Part shown: positions 20,844 through 33,956 of the stretch, piece after piece
Layout: the number at the start of each line of letters is the position of its first letter
Numbering within the stretch: position 1 is the first letter of the stretch
From: Neostapfia colusana
Taxonomy: Eukaryota; Streptophyta; Magnoliopsida; Poales; Poaceae
DNA length: 64,000 nucleotides
Reading direction: 5' to 3'
Assembly: GCA_030760725.1 (NCBI GenBank)
Contig: JASWHV010000011.1
Coordinates: 18,873,501-18,937,500 of the forward strand
Translations under genes and position numbers: made by a program
The notes under the pieces: model-generated
The model's database searches: none
What the model saw: only the letters and a program-made list of their open reading frames with translations
What the model was told of the DNA's origin: nothing

Positions 20844-23800
20844 CTATGACAGAAGTTCCGGATAGTTCTTGTGGAGGAAATCTTCACTTTCCCACGTCGC
20901 TTCTTCCGGCGTGTGATTACTCCACAGGACTTTGTAAAATTTCAAAGCCCGATTTCGAGTGATCCGGCTCTTCTCGTCGATAATCTTGATGGGCTTCTTG
21001 GTGTAGGTGAGGTCCGGTTGCAATACTTCCATGTCTTCCGAAAGGATGTCCGTCGGTTTCTTCAAACACTTTCTCAAGTGTGAGACATGGAAGATATCGT
21101 GGATGCCCGATAAGGATGGCGGCAGCTCCAAACGGTAGGCTACCGGCCCACACCGTTCTGTAATAAGGAACGGACCCACAAAGCGAGGAGCTAGCTTTCC
21201 CTTGACCCCGTATCGATGAATCCCTTTCATCGGGGACACTCGGAGATAGACGTGATCTCCGACTTCAAAACTCAAGGGTCGGCGTCGCTGGTCCGCATAG
21301 CTCTTCTGGCGAGATTGAGCGGCCCTGAGGTTCTCTTGAATTAGCTGGACTCGCTCTTCGGCATCTTTTACAAGATCAATGCCGAAAATCACTCTCTCGC
21401 CAGATTCACACCAATTGAGTGGTGTGCGGCACTTCCTGCCATAAAGTGCTTCGTATGGTGCCATTTTAATACTGGATTGGTAACCATTGTTGTAAGAGAA
21501 CTCTGCTAATGGCAAATGGTTATCCCAGTTCTTTCCATGATCTATGGAACATGCCCTCAGCATATCTTCCAAAATTTGATTCACCCTCTCTGTTTGACCG
21601 TCGGTCTGGGGGTGGTATGCTGAGCTTCTGATTAATTTCGTTCCCAGATATTCATGTAGTTGCTCCCAGAAACGAGCAACAAATATTGAACCTCGGTCCG
21701 ATATGATGGTCTTGGGGACTCCATGTAAGCACACAATCCTTGAAAGATACAACTCTGCATATTGCTTAGTTGAATATCTTGTACTCACTGGGATGAAGTG
21801 GGCTGATTTTGTTAAGCGATCAACAATCACCCAAATGGAGTCATGCCTTCTGGACGTGAGAGGTAGTCCAACAATAAAGTCCATGCTGATGTCCTCCCAC
21901 TTCCATGCCGGAATGCTTAAGGGTTGTAGCATTCCTGCCTTCTTTATGTGGTCAGCTTTGACTCGCCGACATGTATCACACTCGGATACATACTTGGCAA
22001 TTTCTCGCTTCATCCTAGTCCACCAAAATTTTGTCTTCAGGTCTTGATACATCTTATTGCTCCCTGGATGTATCGAGTACTTGGACATATGAGCTTCATC
22101 GAGGATTTTCTTCCTTAGCTTCAGGTTCCGGGGTACCACGATACGGTTGTTAAACCATAACACACCTTGTTCATCTTCCCGGAAACACTTCATTTTATCC
22201 TCATTGATTCTTGCCCGGATTTTCCGCATTCCTTTATCCCTCTTCTGGGCTTGTACAATCTCTTCTCTAATGGTAGGAACCAGAGCAAGATTATATAACG
22301 CTCCATACGGAATCACCCGCAGGCTTGGTTCTTCATTCTCATCCGGAACATCTGACACGTTATTCACGTGGGATTTACGACTGAGTGCATCAGCCACCAC
22401 GTTAGCTTTGCCCGGATGGTAATGGATCTCGAGCTCATAGTCTTTAATTAATTCCAGCCATCTCCGCTGCCTCATATTAATATCCTTCTGAGTGAATATA
22501 TATTTGAGGCTCTTGTGGTCGGTGTAGAGGTGCACTAAATTTCCAAGTAAATAGTGCCTCCACATCTTCAACGCAAGCACCACCGCAGCAAGCTCTAGGT
22601 CATGAGTGGGGTAGTGCTGCTCATGGTTGCGGAGTTGACGAGACCCATACGCGATCACGCGTCTATCTTGCATTAAGACGCAGCCAAGTCCAATGCCTGA
22701 GGCATCGCAATAAACATCAAATGGCTTTGTTGTATCCGGTTGGGCTAACACCGGTGCCGTTGTGAGATGTTTCTTCAATGTTTGAAATGCCTCTTCACAG
22801 GCCTCTGTCCACACATACTTGCTGCTCTTCTTCAGCAACTCTGTCATTGGTTTAGCCACTTTTGAGAAGCTGGGAATAAATCTCCGATAGTAACCCGCTA
22901 GCCCCAGAAAACTGCGGATTTGGTGAACAGATGTTGGAGACTCCCACTTCAAGACTTGCTCAATTTTAGTTGGATCCACGGCCACACCCTCTGCTGAAAT
23001 AATGTGGCCTAAGAATGGTACTTTTCTGATCCAAAATTCACACTTGCTGAATTTGGCATACAGCTTATGTTCTCGTAGGCGTTGGAGCACAATATGGAGA
23101 TGTTTGGTGTGCTCCTCCTCCGATTTGGAGTATACGAGAATGTCGTCGATGAAAACCACGACGAACTGATCCAACTCTGGCATGAATACAGAATTCATGA
23201 GATACATGAAATGTGCGGGTGCATTTGTTAGCCCGAAAGACATGACTAGATACTCATAGAGCCCGTATCTAGTCGAGAAGGCCGTCTTCGGTATATCCTC
23301 CGCTCTGATCTTTATCTGATGATAACCAGACCGTAAGTCCATCTTGGAGAATACCTTGGCACCCACTAACTGATCAAATAATATATCGATCCGCGGCAAC
23401 GGATATTTATTTTTGATCGTCACTGCATTCAGCGGCCGATAATCCACACATAATCGAAGTGACTCATCCTTTTTCTTCACAAAGAGGGCTGAACAGCCCC
23501 ATGGCGATGAGCTTGGTCGGATGAACCCTTTGTCCATTAAGTCCTTTAGCTGTTCTTTCAGTTCAGCTAATTCCTTCGGAGACATTTTGTATGGCCTCCG
23601 AGATATTGGTGTGGTTCCCGGTGCTAACTCGATCTTGAATACCACATCCCTCTTAGGCGGCATCCCTGGAAGATCGTCGGGAAACACATCTGGGTACTCA
23701 CGGACCACTGGAATATCCTCCAGTTTTGTGGTCACACTGTGGTATACCACTGGATTTTTAGAATCCACGGCTTCAAGTATGAGCGTTTGGAGCCCGTAGA

Positions 23801-25382
23801 TTGGAGAGTCCAAACTAACAATCCGGGGACCAATATCGAGAACAGCCCCGTGGTAGTTCATCCACGCCATTCCTAGAATCACGTCGATCTTCTGCCCCTC
23901 CAACACAATGAGGGTGGTGGGGTATAAGTTTCCACCTAAGCACAAGGGTGCTTTGATCACTACTTCATTAGCAGTTATATTTCCACCCGGTGAGCGGATA
24001 AGGTAGTGATCCTTCGGTGTAGAGGTGGGGAGCTCAGCTTTGCACACAAACAACCTGCTGATGAAATTGTGTGTAGCTCCAGAGTCAAATAAAATTAACA
24101 CGGGCAGTCCATTGAGGGTGAACATTCCCGCTAGTACAGGTGCCCCATCTGGCACATCCTCTAGAGCTGTATGATAAATGCACCCGGATTTTGGTGCTGT
24201 TCCTTGAAGCTGAGCAAGGGGTTGATTTATACCCCGCCCGGGTGAAGTTTCCTTGTGGCGTATCCTTTCTGGACACTTTCTGCTGATGTGACCCAAGTAC
24301 CCGCACGTGAAGCACGGTTTCTCAGCCGGTTCCTGGTTGCTCTGTGCATGGACATTAGTGGTATTCTGCTGCGGCAAGAACACTTGAGGAGCATAATAAC
24401 GTGGCTGCCCATACCGTTGTTGCAGCTGTCCGAATTCAGAGTATTGGGACGAACGACCGGAATATTGCTGGAGTCGTCGGGCCGGCTGCATCAGTTGACA
24501 GTTCAAGGTACTGTCTACCACCCTGTATTTCTGCGGAGCACTACTGCTGCTCTCCGGTGGTACATGGTGCTTCCTTTTCTCAGCCTGCACTTCCCGCTGA
24601 GCATCTTCAACCATGATGGCAGCACTCATCAATTCGTTGAAGTTCTTTCGATCAGCTAACACGAGTCTCTCCTTTAGCTTGGGATTGAGGCTGCGGAAGA
24701 ACCACTCACACTTTTGTGCTTCGGTGTTCACATGTTGAGGCGCATACTGCGCCAGCTTGTTGAACACTCGCGAATGCTCGTATGCACCCCTCCCTCCTTG
24801 TTTTAAGGCCAGAAACTCCTCGAGTTTCCGCTGAATTATTCCGGAAGGAACGTGATACGCGAGAAACGCCTTCCAGAATTCTGCCCACGTAAAGTGATGT
24901 CCATCTGGTAAGGAGGCGAGTTGATTTGCCCACCATGCACTGGCGGACCCGTGAAGTTGTTGCGCTGCGTATAAAACCTTCTGCTGTTCGGTGCATTGAA
25001 GCAACCCGAACTTAGATTCAATGGTACGGATCCAGCTATCCGCCACCAGAGGATCCTCGGATTCAATGAAAACCGGTGGTTGAGTTGCCAAGAACTCAAC
25101 ATAGGAATTCAGTTGCGGTTGGCGCAAGTCTTCGTTTTGACATCCCCCTTGACGGGATGTATTTATCACCAGGGTGCGGAGCAAGTCGGTTCGCTCATCG
25201 CTTGCACCCGTCATGGCAGCCAGAATGTCCGCCATTGTGACCGTGGGTGAAGGCCCTGGTGGAGGCTGCTGTTGTGGAGCTCGCTGCTCCCTCTGTGGAG
25301 AGTTATCACCACGACCACCGCTGGAACCACCCACCTCACTCATGGAACGAGTTCGCACCATTCTGCAATTGCAAGAGTTCAT
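20844..25382 (-). CDS. E4 Gag-Pol polyprotein, uninterrupted (chromovirus type)
   Basis: A single 1512-codon ORF supplies capsid and all enzymes for reverse transcription and integration. Order with approximate residues: gag capsid 60-260; zinc knuckle [14 protein letters not shown] near 356; aspartic protease DSGATH near 431 and ILGMAW; reverse transcriptase with FIDDILVYS near 742; RNase H with YCDASG near 889; integrase with a His-His-Cys-Cys zinc site near 1100-1135, Asp in MDFIVG near 1167 and Asp in SDRG near 1229; C-terminal chromodomain-like segment (FYKVLW...EATWE) at about 1480-1500. The true start may be the Met at residue 8 (MVRTRS), since the codons before it end in a splice-acceptor-like TTGCAATTGCAG. 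Gag and pol share one frame, as usual for chromoviruses. No frameshift or stop is visible. Confidence 0.95.
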   Translation of the reverse strand: MNSCNCRMVRTRSMSEVGGSSGGRGDNSPQREQRAPQQQPPPGPSPTVTMADILAAMTGASDERTDLLRTLVINTSRQGGCQNEDLRQPQLNSYVEFLATQPPVFIESEDPLVADSWIRTIESKFGLLQCTEQQKVLYAAQQLHGSASAWWANQLASLPDGHHFTWAEFWKAFLAYHVPSGIIQRKLEEFLALKQGGRGAYEHSRVFNKLAQYAPQHVNTEAQKCEWFFRSLNPKLKERLVLADRKNFNELMSAAIMVEDAQREVQAEKRKHHVPPESSSSAPQKYRVVDSTLNCQLMQPARRLQQYSGRSSQYSEFGQLQQRYGQPRYYAPQVFLPQQNTTNVHAQSNQEPAEKPCFTCGYLGHISRKCPERIRHKETSPGRGINQPLAQLQGTAPKSGCIYHTALEDVPDGAPVLAGMFTLNGLPVLILFDSGATHNFISRLFVCKAELPTSTPKDHYLIRSPGGNITANEVVIKAPLCLGGNLYPTTLIVLEGQKIDVILGMAWMNYHGAVLDIGPRIVSLDSPIYGLQTLILEAVDSKNPVVYHSVTTKLEDIPVVREYPDVFPDDLPGMPPKRDVVFKIELAPGTTPISRRPYKMSPKELAELKEQLKDLMDKGFIRPSSSPWGCSALFVKKKDESLRLCVDYRPLNAVTIKNKYPLPRIDILFDQLVGAKVFSKMDLRSGYHQIKIRAEDIPKTAFSTRYGLYEYLVMSFGLTNAPAHFMYLMNSVFMPELDQFVVVFIDDILVYSKSEEEHTKHLHIVLQRLREHKLYAKFSKCEFWIRKVPFLGHIISAEGVAVDPTKIEQVLKWESPTSVHQIRSFLGLAGYYRRFIPSFSKVAKPMTELLKKSSKYVWTEACEEAFQTLKKHLTTAPVLAQPDTTKPFDVYCDASGIGLGCVLMQDRRVIAYGSRQLRNHEQHYPTHDLELAAVVLALKMWRHYLLGNLVHLYTDHKSLKYIFTQKDINMRQRRWLELIKDYELEIHYHPGKANVVADALSRKSHVNNVSDVPDENEEPSLRVIPYGALYNLALVPTIREEIVQAQKRDKGMRKIRARINEDKMKCFREDEQGVLWFNNRIVVPRNLKLRKKILDEAHMSKYSIHPGSNKMYQDLKTKFWWTRMKREIAKYVSECDTCRRVKADHIKKAGMLQPLSIPAWKWEDISMDFIVGLPLTSRRHDSIWVIVDRLTKSAHFIPVSTRYSTKQYAELYLSRIVCLHGVPKTIISDRGSIFVARFWEQLHEYLGTKLIRSSAYHPQTDGQTERVNQILEDMLRACSIDHGKNWDNHLPLAEFSYNNGYQSSIKMAPYEALYGRKCRTPLNWCESGERVIFGIDLVKDAEERVQLIQENLRAAQSRQKSYADQRRRPLSFEVGDHVYLRVSPMKGIHRYGVKGKLAPRFVGPFLITERCGPVAYRLELPPSLSGIHDIFHVSHLRKCLKKPTDILSEDMEVLQPDLTYTKKPIKIIDEKSRITRNRALKFYKVLWSNHTPEEATWESEDFLHKNYPELLS

Positions 25383-26893
25383 TATCAGTTCAACACTATC
25401 ACTTGATTTATTCCATAAACAAAGTAGTGTAACACTGATAATGAAACCTCAACATGTAAGCAAAATGATTTAGGCGCAAACTGGTGTATCTACATCAAGG
25501 ATTTACAAGCCGACTGATTGGTCCTTAAACAGATCAGATCCTGATCCAGTTAAAAGCACTTTCGTAACTCAAGTTGAATATCAAAGTTGAAGTTAACTTT
25601 AATATCTTTCCAACGAGTATCCAAAGTCCTCCTAGGGATTTTTCTACCGGCAGTTATGGCTTATAAACAGAAAGGTTCAGAGAGGCTTTGTTACTGTCCT
25701 GGTTCTGAACAGTTTGCCTTCAACTGAACTTTTCACCAACTTAGTCTGTGATTTTGCTCTGGAGGTCTACAAGAAAGTTGTAGAGCACTTGAAAATTCTT
25801 TCCAGAACTGTATCATACACCTTAATTGGTTAAAGCTACTCAGAGTTATACTCTGTAAAAGTCCAGCAAAAATTTCTGCCAGAAACAGAGCACTCTGTTT
25901 TTGAAATCTTTAACACCTAGACACTCTCTCATTTGAATCTTAGTTCAAAAGAAGAGTTCAGTAACTAATATTCGTTTCAAACTTCCATTTTTAGTTGAAA
26001 GTTAGCTCATGAATCATTTCTTCATAGGGAAGAGGTTATTATGTGTAGTACGGTGTCGATGCACCGTAAGAAACATGTCGGTACTACGTTGCCTCCCCAA
26101 AAGAAAATCCTAAACCGGATTATACCGGCATATCCGTTTTATCAGTGGCACTAAGACAGTCTCTCGCACACGTGTACTACACGGGATACGTACGTGGTTA
26201 GTACCTGCAGAAGATCACTCAATAGTGGTGCACTCAAAGTTTTTCTCATTTCAGGCAGTTCTATAATTGTAAGTAAATACAAACGCCCGTATCATTGTCA
26301 TACGGCCGTCCTTGAGTTAAGTCACGTCTCAAGGTACGTGATCGTGTTTCAACACCACACGACGGGGAACCCAAGTATGTCATGAACGGGTCGTCACGGT
26401 TGGGAATGTTATCAACCCAACGGATACCACCTACTGCCCTGCAGGGCACGCCGATGGCAAGCGCTGCGTATATCCTCCTGGGCTACTCCCAGACGAACAC
26501 ACTCTCGCGTTACTGACCATGCGATGGGGTCTCCACTTACTTGCCTAATGCACGCTAGGGATCAGCGTTTCATATGAACTCAGGAACATGAAGAGTCCAA
26601 GAGTTTCATATTAACATCTCACACCAAGCTGTGAGATCTAACCCTGAACCACTTTCCTCGTCAGGGGAGCTAACCGAAATTGAACCGCTTTCGGTGGCGT
26701 TCCTTACCATTCTTACCTGAACGTAGGTGCGTCGTTACATAATTAAAATTCAGAATTATAACAAGTATGTTAGTACTGCCACCTTAAGTAATTATACTAC
26801 TATAGTCCTTATGTGGGCCTACTATCGTTTCCTCACCGTATCCTAAGTTTTTGGCGTAATACAATCCTTATTCCGTGTGCTATTACCAATGCG
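25383..26893 (-). other. E4 long 5' leader, no gene
   Basis: About 1.5 kb lies between the primer-binding site and gag. No long open frame is present, unlike E3, which has ORF0 here. It presumably carries packaging signals; I see none that can be named. Confidence 0.6.
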
Positions 26894-26905
26894 GCTCTGA
26901 TACCA
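26894..26905 (-). promoter_or_regulatory. E4 primer-binding site (tRNA-Met)
   Basis: Minus-strand TGGTATCAGAGC lies three bases after the 5' LTR end. Confidence 0.92.
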
Positions 26906-27458
26906 CGCTGTGGGGACCCCGCCATCCCGATCACTCACGGGGACGGGATACCTCGCCCGGGAATCGCATTGGGTGGTGCCGTGTGATGCGGCACCCAACA
27001 GCACACATAATAAAGCATCATATTACATAAATCGAGCGGAAACTTACAAAGTTTTGACTTTACAAATACTTCTCAAAATAAACTACAGCGGAAGACTATT
27101 ACAACTCACGACTCATATCTATGCTAAGCAACAGAGAAGGTGTCCAGCCCGCGGAACCTTCTCACTAGCACCACTATCACAGTAGCAGCGGCAGGGGTTG
27201 CCATGAGTTCACCACTCGGAGAGTTCCGAATCTCCTTAGGCACCCGTACATCTCCGCGTACAGTTATTTCCTGCAAAACAACTTGTGCAGTATCTGTGAG
27301 CACGAAGCTCAGCAAGACTGACCCGTCACCCTAGTCATGAAACTCTATATGATGGAAATAGAGGGCTGATTATAGAAGTTTGCACAAACGACCAACTTGA
27401 GCTAAAGGGAAGTTCTTACTTCAAGTTTTAAGCAACTTTTATAGCCCTCACGCAATTT

Positions 27459-27503
27459 ACATCGAGACTCCACAATCAAACAAGAAACGCTTCATCTCGA
27501 TGT
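27459..27503 (-). promoter_or_regulatory. Conserved LTR hairpin 1 (E4 5' LTR)
   Basis: Arms 27459-27467 and 27495-27503 are identical to the copy at 16986-17030. Confidence 0.7.
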
Positions 27504-27569
27504 CACTTGCCCGAGGTGAAAGTAACTTTAGTGAGCTATCCTAGACTCAAACTGACCTTGCGCCATTAA

Positions 27570-27612
27570 CGTCGAGACTCCACAATCAAACAAGAAACGC
27601 TTTGCCTCGACG
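27570..27612 (-). promoter_or_regulatory. LTR hairpin 2 (E4 5' LTR)
   Basis: Arms CGTCGAG 27570-27576 and CTCGACG 27606-27612 are identical to the copy at 17097-17139. Confidence 0.6.
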
Positions 27613-30600
27613 CTACTAGCCCAAGGTGGAAATTAAATTCAGTGAAGTGTTGCTCGTTCCTCATCTCCATTATGAGGATTACCCACGAAGCATATTAAAT
27701 GTTTTCCCGGTTCATTACTACGTCACGACGCAGAGAACAAGTATGCTCACTACCGTGAGCGACGGTGATTGCAATCAAAAACACCCGGCTGACACGACAC
27801 GTACGCCCGTACTCGACGTTGCACACAGCAACCGTCACTGACATCGTACGTGGCCACCTTTCACACGACACCCAAATGTCGAACCGGTCCCACCGACTGG
27901 GATTAAGTCTCTCTACGGCAAACCCTCATAGGGCAGACTTCTCTATCCTTTCAGCATCGGCATCAGACGGTGAGGTATGCCTCGACAACCAGGTTAACAT
28001 GTTACATCGGTTTCCTGGGTCCCATATAGCCAGTATGCATCCGGTACACAACTCAAACTTGCCCAACGGGCCGCACACGAGAACAGGCCTTAATCGACTC
28101 AGACATAGACTAGGCTCACAGGACCACGTCCTTGACCTTCCATCCACTGCCCGGTCTCCATTCCCACTATGAGGATCAATTCCCAACTCTTCCGATTGAT
28201 CCCCCTAAATCCCTGTTCACGAGTAGGAATCTGCCCACTCGAGGTTTGCTTCTTTTAATCCACTTTTGTTGAGATCAGCAGTTATAATGAATTGATAACA
28301 TATCCTACATTAAACTCCAGGGTTTTCTGGGTCATGCATTTGGGGTTTCATACCATCTAGACGTAATGCAATAAATATAATACTAGACGTATGAAGTGAA
28401 TACAAATAGAAACTTGTAAATTTGATGCAAACCGGGGCTTGCCTTTGTTTTGCAGGTGGCTTATATATATATGCAGTTAGTGAAGACCACTTGGTGCTTG
28501 ATCAACTTCTTTCCTCTTTCCTTGATTTCTACTCCGATGACTTCAACTCCTCCACGTAGATACTACACGTGATGAATATGCATATCGTTTAATTGTAAAG
28601 ACTTTGCTACAAGTCCTAATAATAAGTTTTCAAAAAAAAATTGAACTCTGTTTAAGAATTTAAAATGACACTGGTGCTAGTGGTTTAGGTTTGGATCTAA
28701 GCATATGATTAAAGGCTAAGTGGTTTTCCCCCTCTTCTATATTGATCACTTAAGGAGGTTAAAAATAACAGGGGTGACCCAGGGCTCCAATGGGGCTGAG
28801 AATTTTCATGTGAGTTCCTTGTCACAAGAAAGTCCTCTGGCCCAAAAAGTAGCACTTTTCATTGAGTGGTTTGCTCAGCATAATTTTCTAAGCAATTAAG
28901 CAAAGAAGAATTAATTCTGAGATCCCACCCATGTTCATGCAAAAATTAGTGAACTACAATTTCAATTATAGCTCATAGAGTTTTCATGAATTTTCCTAGC
29001 ATTTTTGGAGCTAAGGAATAGCTAGAACTGAATTTCCAAGTTTAGGAAATTCTCTGAAATTGTTTTCTGTATTCATTTGAATACAGAAACTTAAAATCAT
29101 AATTAACCTATCTAAATCAACTCCAAATGAGTTGAGAATTTTAAAGGTGTTCACTAATACCCTAAAGACTATTCTGGCAAAATTTGAGGATTTTTGGATT
29201 AACCAAACTCACTCTAAAATTCCTTTGCTAGAAAGCTTTAAAGAATTTTACAGAATTAAATAAAGGGTTTCATACAAATTGGGTTCTACATTTGGATAGT
29301 ACTCTATCAGAGGAATCCAACAAAAAAATTTTCACAATTTTTGGATTCTCCTACCCAAAGTTGTAGCTATTCAAAGTTTGAACTGAAAACTGAAATTCCC
29401 CAAAATGTTCAAATACTGTCAGTGGGTCCAGGGACAGGTGTCACTCGCTGAGGCAAGCCACACGGGGCTACAGGGTATTTCCCGCGCCACCACACCAGAT
29501 CCCTGCGCCACAGCCGATCAAATATTTGAAAAACCGTCGCTGACGAGCGGGACCCACCGGGTCGTCTTCTACCTCGGGCCCCCGCGCCCGCGTGCCGCCG
29601 TGCTCGCCGGAGTTCGACGGATCCCGGCCTCCCGGCCATCCCCCGAGCCCTCCCTCGCCGCTAGGGCCTTATTTCACGTGCTGAACACTATGGAACCCTC
29701 TTCCCCGGCCGGCGATGGCTCTAACCTAGCTGGCCACGGCGCGGCGGCTCTGGACCGGTTCGGCAACGTCGCCCGGTCATCCTAGCCTGCCCAGACCTCG
29801 GTGGAACGGCGCTACAGCACCAGTGGACGCCAGGGAGGATCGTCTGGGTGGTGAAGCAGCCTGCAAATGGCCCTAACCTAGCTCTCATCGGGAGCCCGAA
29901 CCGCCCCACCATAACCGCCGTGGAAAAAGTGTGAAATACGTCGTGCACAATGGTTTTCAGGCCTTGGTTGCAAAAGGGCAAAAGATCGCCGGCTAGCCCA
30001 GCTCGTGTGTGCAAGATTTGACGGCCTAAGAATGAGAGGGACAATCGAATTTGGTATTACCGTATCAGAAGGTCGGATGGTGCCCGACGGCGATCTTTTC
30101 CCAAATTCAAGCCCGATAGATCATCTCATGGCTTGAGCTTCGGGGATGAGCATCAGGGGCTCCCAGCGCATCCGCGGGCGCTCTAGCTCGGGCCTGAGAA
30201 GCTCTCGGTGGGGCTGTCCACGTGAGACCAGCTCGGTTTCCCGATGGTGAGCCTCGGTACCCGGTGAAATTCGTCAAATTGTGATCAAACGATGCGGCAA
30301 CGCCACGGAGTAGAGCGATGGGTCGCTAGAGCACACGCTGGCGCTCACTTCTTCCGTGGATCACTCGGGCAGTGGAGGGGGCGACGCGGTTTGCACAGGC
30401 AGAACGAGAAACGGCGCCGGGAGGTTCCTGTTGTGCGTGCGAGAGTGGGAACCGAGGACAACGCGCGAGCTGCGTGATAAGGAGGGGGGAAACCAGCTCG
30501 CCAGCACAGAGGTCGCGAGGGAGAGGTGGCATCGGCCTTGCCCCGGTGTCGCACGGTGAGAAGGACTGAGGCGGTCTCGGTGGCGCGATGACTTCGTGAG

Positions 30601-31252
30601 GAGGAGAAAAACAGAGACCGTGCACCTCCTGAGCTGAAGATCTTTTGCACACTCATCTCCCCCAATGACATGTGGGCCCCACAATTCAGTACCTCTTTCC
30701 TTAAAATATCTCCAAAGTTTGACAATTATCCAACCCAATTGTTTGAAAATTGGAAACTGAGCTCATTTGACAAGTTTGGACAAATCCCATGCAAATTCAA
30801 ATGTTCATTTGAATTCTTTGCACATTTGACTCCCTTTGGAAAAATGGGCAGCAAATCTTTTCAACAATTAATGAAACTTTGCCTCCCCACTAATTTGGAC
30901 CTAAGGAATCCAAATATGCCACTTGATCCTTGTGTTAGCTGCTGCAAACAATAGTTTGGACACAACAGTTTTGAATTTCTCATTGTGTCCTTCTCTCACT
31001 TGAAGTTTGAATTTACCTTTAGTCCATCTCTGATTTTTAAACCCTTCCCTTGCACTTGAGCTCTTCATTTCTGGGGTTTTAATCTACATGAGGTCCATCC
31101 ATGCAGCAACCCTAAGTTTGTTTAGAAGAATTCTCACCAATGTTATCATATGTGGGAAAAAGTTTCAACTAAGCCCCTTATTCATACACATGACTCCAAC
31201 ATTTGTGCAAACTCATGTTTCTTTGTATTCACATTTTTTTGGGACCCTTACA

Positions 31253-31257
31253 TATTT
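31253..31257. repeat. E4 target-site duplication, right copy (TATTT)
   Basis: TATTT directly follows the CTTACA end of E4, matching 16431-16435. Counting it once makes the E3 pol frame continuous across the insertion. Confidence 0.93.
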
Positions 31258-33911
31258 GTGCCCAAGAAGGACGGAACCCAAAGGTTGTGCATAGACTACC
31301 GTGCGTTGAATGAAGTAACCATCAAGAACAAGTACCCATTACCCCGCATTGAAGACTTGTTCGATCAGTTGAGGGGAGCTTGTGTGTTCTCGAAAATTGA
31401 TCTCAGGTTGGGATACCACCAACTTAAGATAAGGCAAACTGATATTCCAAAGATAGCTTTCGTATCTCGTTACGGACTGTATGAATACACAGTCATGCCT
31501 TTCGGGCTAACTAATGCCCCGGCATACTTCATGTATCTCATGAACAAGGTATTCATGGAATATCTGGACAAATTTGTGGTGGTTTTCATAGATGACATTC
31601 TTGTCATCTCCAAAGATGAAGAAGAACATGAGAAACATCTAAGGTTGGTGTTGCAAAAGCTGAGAGAACACCAGCTATATGCCATGTTGAGCAAGTGTGA
31701 GTTTTGGCTGAAGAGAGTTCCCTTCTTAGGAGATATAATCTCGGAGGGAGGAATCTCCGTAGATCCCGCCAAGATCGAGGATGTACAGAAGTGGAAGACC
31801 CCTGAGAATGTCGGGGAAGTTCGAAGCTTCTTGGGATTGGCTGGGTATTATCGACGGTTTATTGAGGGATTCTCCAAGATCTCGAGACCCCTCACCAAAC
31901 TATTGGAGAAGGGAATCACATTCACATGGACGCCGCAGTGCGAGACGAGTTTCCAGGAACTAAAGAAAAGATTGACAACAGCCCCAGTGCTAGTTATGCC
32001 AGATATGCAGAAGAACTTTTCGGTGTACTGCGATGCCTCTGGAAACGGGTTGGGATGTGTTCTCATGCAAGAGGGGCATGTCGTGGCTTATGCGTCCCGG
32101 CAGCTCCGGAAACACGAGAAGAACTATCCTACACATGACCTAGAACTAGCCACAGTGGTACACGCGTTGAAGATTTGGCGGCACTACTTGATGGGGAAGA
32201 GGACAGAGATATATACGGATCATAAGAGGTTAAAGTATATTTTCACACAGCCAGATCTCAACCTCAGATAAAGGAGATGGTTAGAGCTAATCAACGACTT
32301 TGATGTGGGCATCAACTATCATCCTGGGAAAGCGAACGTCGTGGCAGATGCTTTAAGCCGGAAAATGCAGGTCAATAGGTTGAGCTTGAAGGACATGCCT
32401 GCAGAATTGAAGGATGATGTTATAAGACTCAATCTATGCCTGGTGAATAGTGGTGAAGCCATCGCCATGGAAGTGGACTCCACATTAGAGAAAGACATAC
32501 GCGATGGTCAAAAGAATGATGAGAAGATACAAGAAATCCGACAACTCATCAAGGATAATAAATCCCCTGGTTTCATAGAGGATGAACAAGGTACGGTTTG
32601 GCACGGGAAAAGAATTTGTGTGCCTGAAGTGAAGGAGACCGTGAATTGATTTTGAAGGAGGCTAATGATTCCGACTATTCCATTCATCCAGGGAGTACGA
32701 AGATGTATCATGACCTCAAGAGCAGATATTGGTGGTATGGCATGAAGCGAGATGTCGCGGAACATGTTGCCCTATGTGACACATGTCAGTTGGTGAAAGC
32801 ATAACATCAACGACCCGCGGGATTATTGCAACCACTCAAAGTGCCTGAATGGAAATGGGAAGAAATCGGTATGGATTTCATAGTGGGAGTACCTAGGACC
32901 CAATCAGGATACGATTCGATATGGGTCATCATCGACAGGCTAACCAAGGTTGCTCATTTCATCCCCGTGAAAGAAAGCTACAACGGATCCAAATTGGCAG
33001 AATTGTACATGTCAAGGATCGTGTGTTTCCATGGAGTACCAAAGAAGATAGTGTCAGATCGAGGGACGCAGTTCACCTCAAGGTTCTGGCAGAAGTTGCA
33101 TGAAACCATGGGAACTCATATGAATTTTAGTTCTACCTATCATCCCCAACCTGACGGGCAGACGGAAAGAACCAATCAGATCCTTGAGGACATGCTGAGA
33201 GCATATGCACTCAAAAACAATCGGAGTTGGGATAAGAATTTACTGTGTGCGGAGTTCTCCTATAACAACAGCTATCAGGCTAGTATGAAGATGTCACCAT
33301 TTGAGGCCTTGTATGGGGGGAAGTGCAGAACTCCACTATTTTGGAACCAAACGGGAGAAAGTAAAGTGTTTGGGCCTGAGGTACTACAAGACGCCGAGGC
33401 GAAAGTGAGGGAAATTCGCAACAATTTGAGGATAGCACAGACACGACAAAAGAGCTATGCCGATGTACGGAGAAGAGAGCTCGTTTTCAACGTGGGGGAC
33501 TATGTCTACCTCAAGGTGTCCCCTATCCGAGGACTTTGTCAGTTCAAGGTGAAAGGGAAGTTATCACCTCGATACATCGGACCCTTTCAAGTTCTAGAGA
33601 GGAAAGGTGAAGTGGCATATCAACTAGAACTGTCGGCTCGCCTATCAGATGTGCATGACGTGTTCCATGTGTCACAGCTCAAGAAATGTCTGAGGACGCC
33701 TGAAGAGATGTTACCCATGAATGAGGTTGACGTAGCTGAAGATCTGTCTTATGCCGAGCAACCATTCAAGATATTGGAGACAATGGAACGCCTCACAAGA
33801 AATAAAAGAATTCGGATGTGCAAGGTGCAGTGGAAGCATCACTCAGAAGAGGAAGCCACATGGGAGCGAGAAGACGAGCTTAAGGCACAGTTTCCGGAAT
33901 TGTTTTCCTAG
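31253..33911 (+). pseudogene. E3 RT - RNase H - integrase - chromodomain-like tail, decayed
   Basis: This resumes the E3 pol frame after the TATTT duplication ([11 protein letters not shown]...). Reverse transcriptase carries FIDDIL (about 31588-31605), followed by RNase H ([10 protein letters not shown] near 32025). TAA at 32269-32271 breaks RNase H before [16 protein letters not shown] at 32647-32649 with a frame change breaks the start of integrase, where the first His of the zinc site appears to be Asn (ANDSDYSIHPG). Another stop lies near 32801. The remainder (32826-33911, 361 codons) is open: integrase core with MDFIVG and SDRG, then a GPF-type module and a chromodomain-like end (CKVQWKHHSEEEATWE). 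Integrase and RNase H can no longer be made as one chain. Confidence 0.88.
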
Positions 33912-33942
33912 AACCGCCAATCTCGAGGACGAGATTTCTTTT

Positions 33943-33950
33943 AAGGGGGG
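33943..33950 (+). promoter_or_regulatory. E3 polypurine tract
   Basis: AAGGGGGG lies six bases before the 3' LTR. Confidence 0.75.
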
Positions 33951-33956
33951 TAGAGC

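Larger units (their letters stand above)
16436..31252 (-). mobile_element. E4 complete chromovirus-type gypsy element, young and apparently intact
   Basis: The two LTRs are 16436-20772 (3' LTR) and 26909-31252 (5' LTR). The element is complete on the minus strand: 5' LTR, primer-binding site 26894-26905, long leader, one 1512-codon gag-pol, polypurine tract 20775-20790, 3' LTR. It is flanked by TATTT on both sides. Over the first about 520 bases of the LTRs (plus order) I counted 7 mismatches, all transitions, so insertion is recent. The chromodomain-like C-terminus and 4.3-kb LTRs suggest the Tekay/Del lineage. It sits antisense to E3 within the E3 RT. It has every part an autonomous element needs. 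Confidence 0.95.
26909..31252 (-). repeat. E4 5' LTR
   Basis: 4344 bp, nearly identical to 16436-20772. Hairpin copies are at 27459-27503 and 27570-27612 with unchanged arms. The short terminal hairpin (GGTGCCG/CGGCACC, around 26975-26995) is fully paired here, whereas the 3' LTR has one mismatch. Confidence 0.94.

Noticed and set aside
25355..25382. Histone H3-like start of E4 gag (MVRTRS)
   Set aside because: Only the first four residues resemble H3 (MART). No TARKS follows, so there is no real mimicry as in E3 ORF0.
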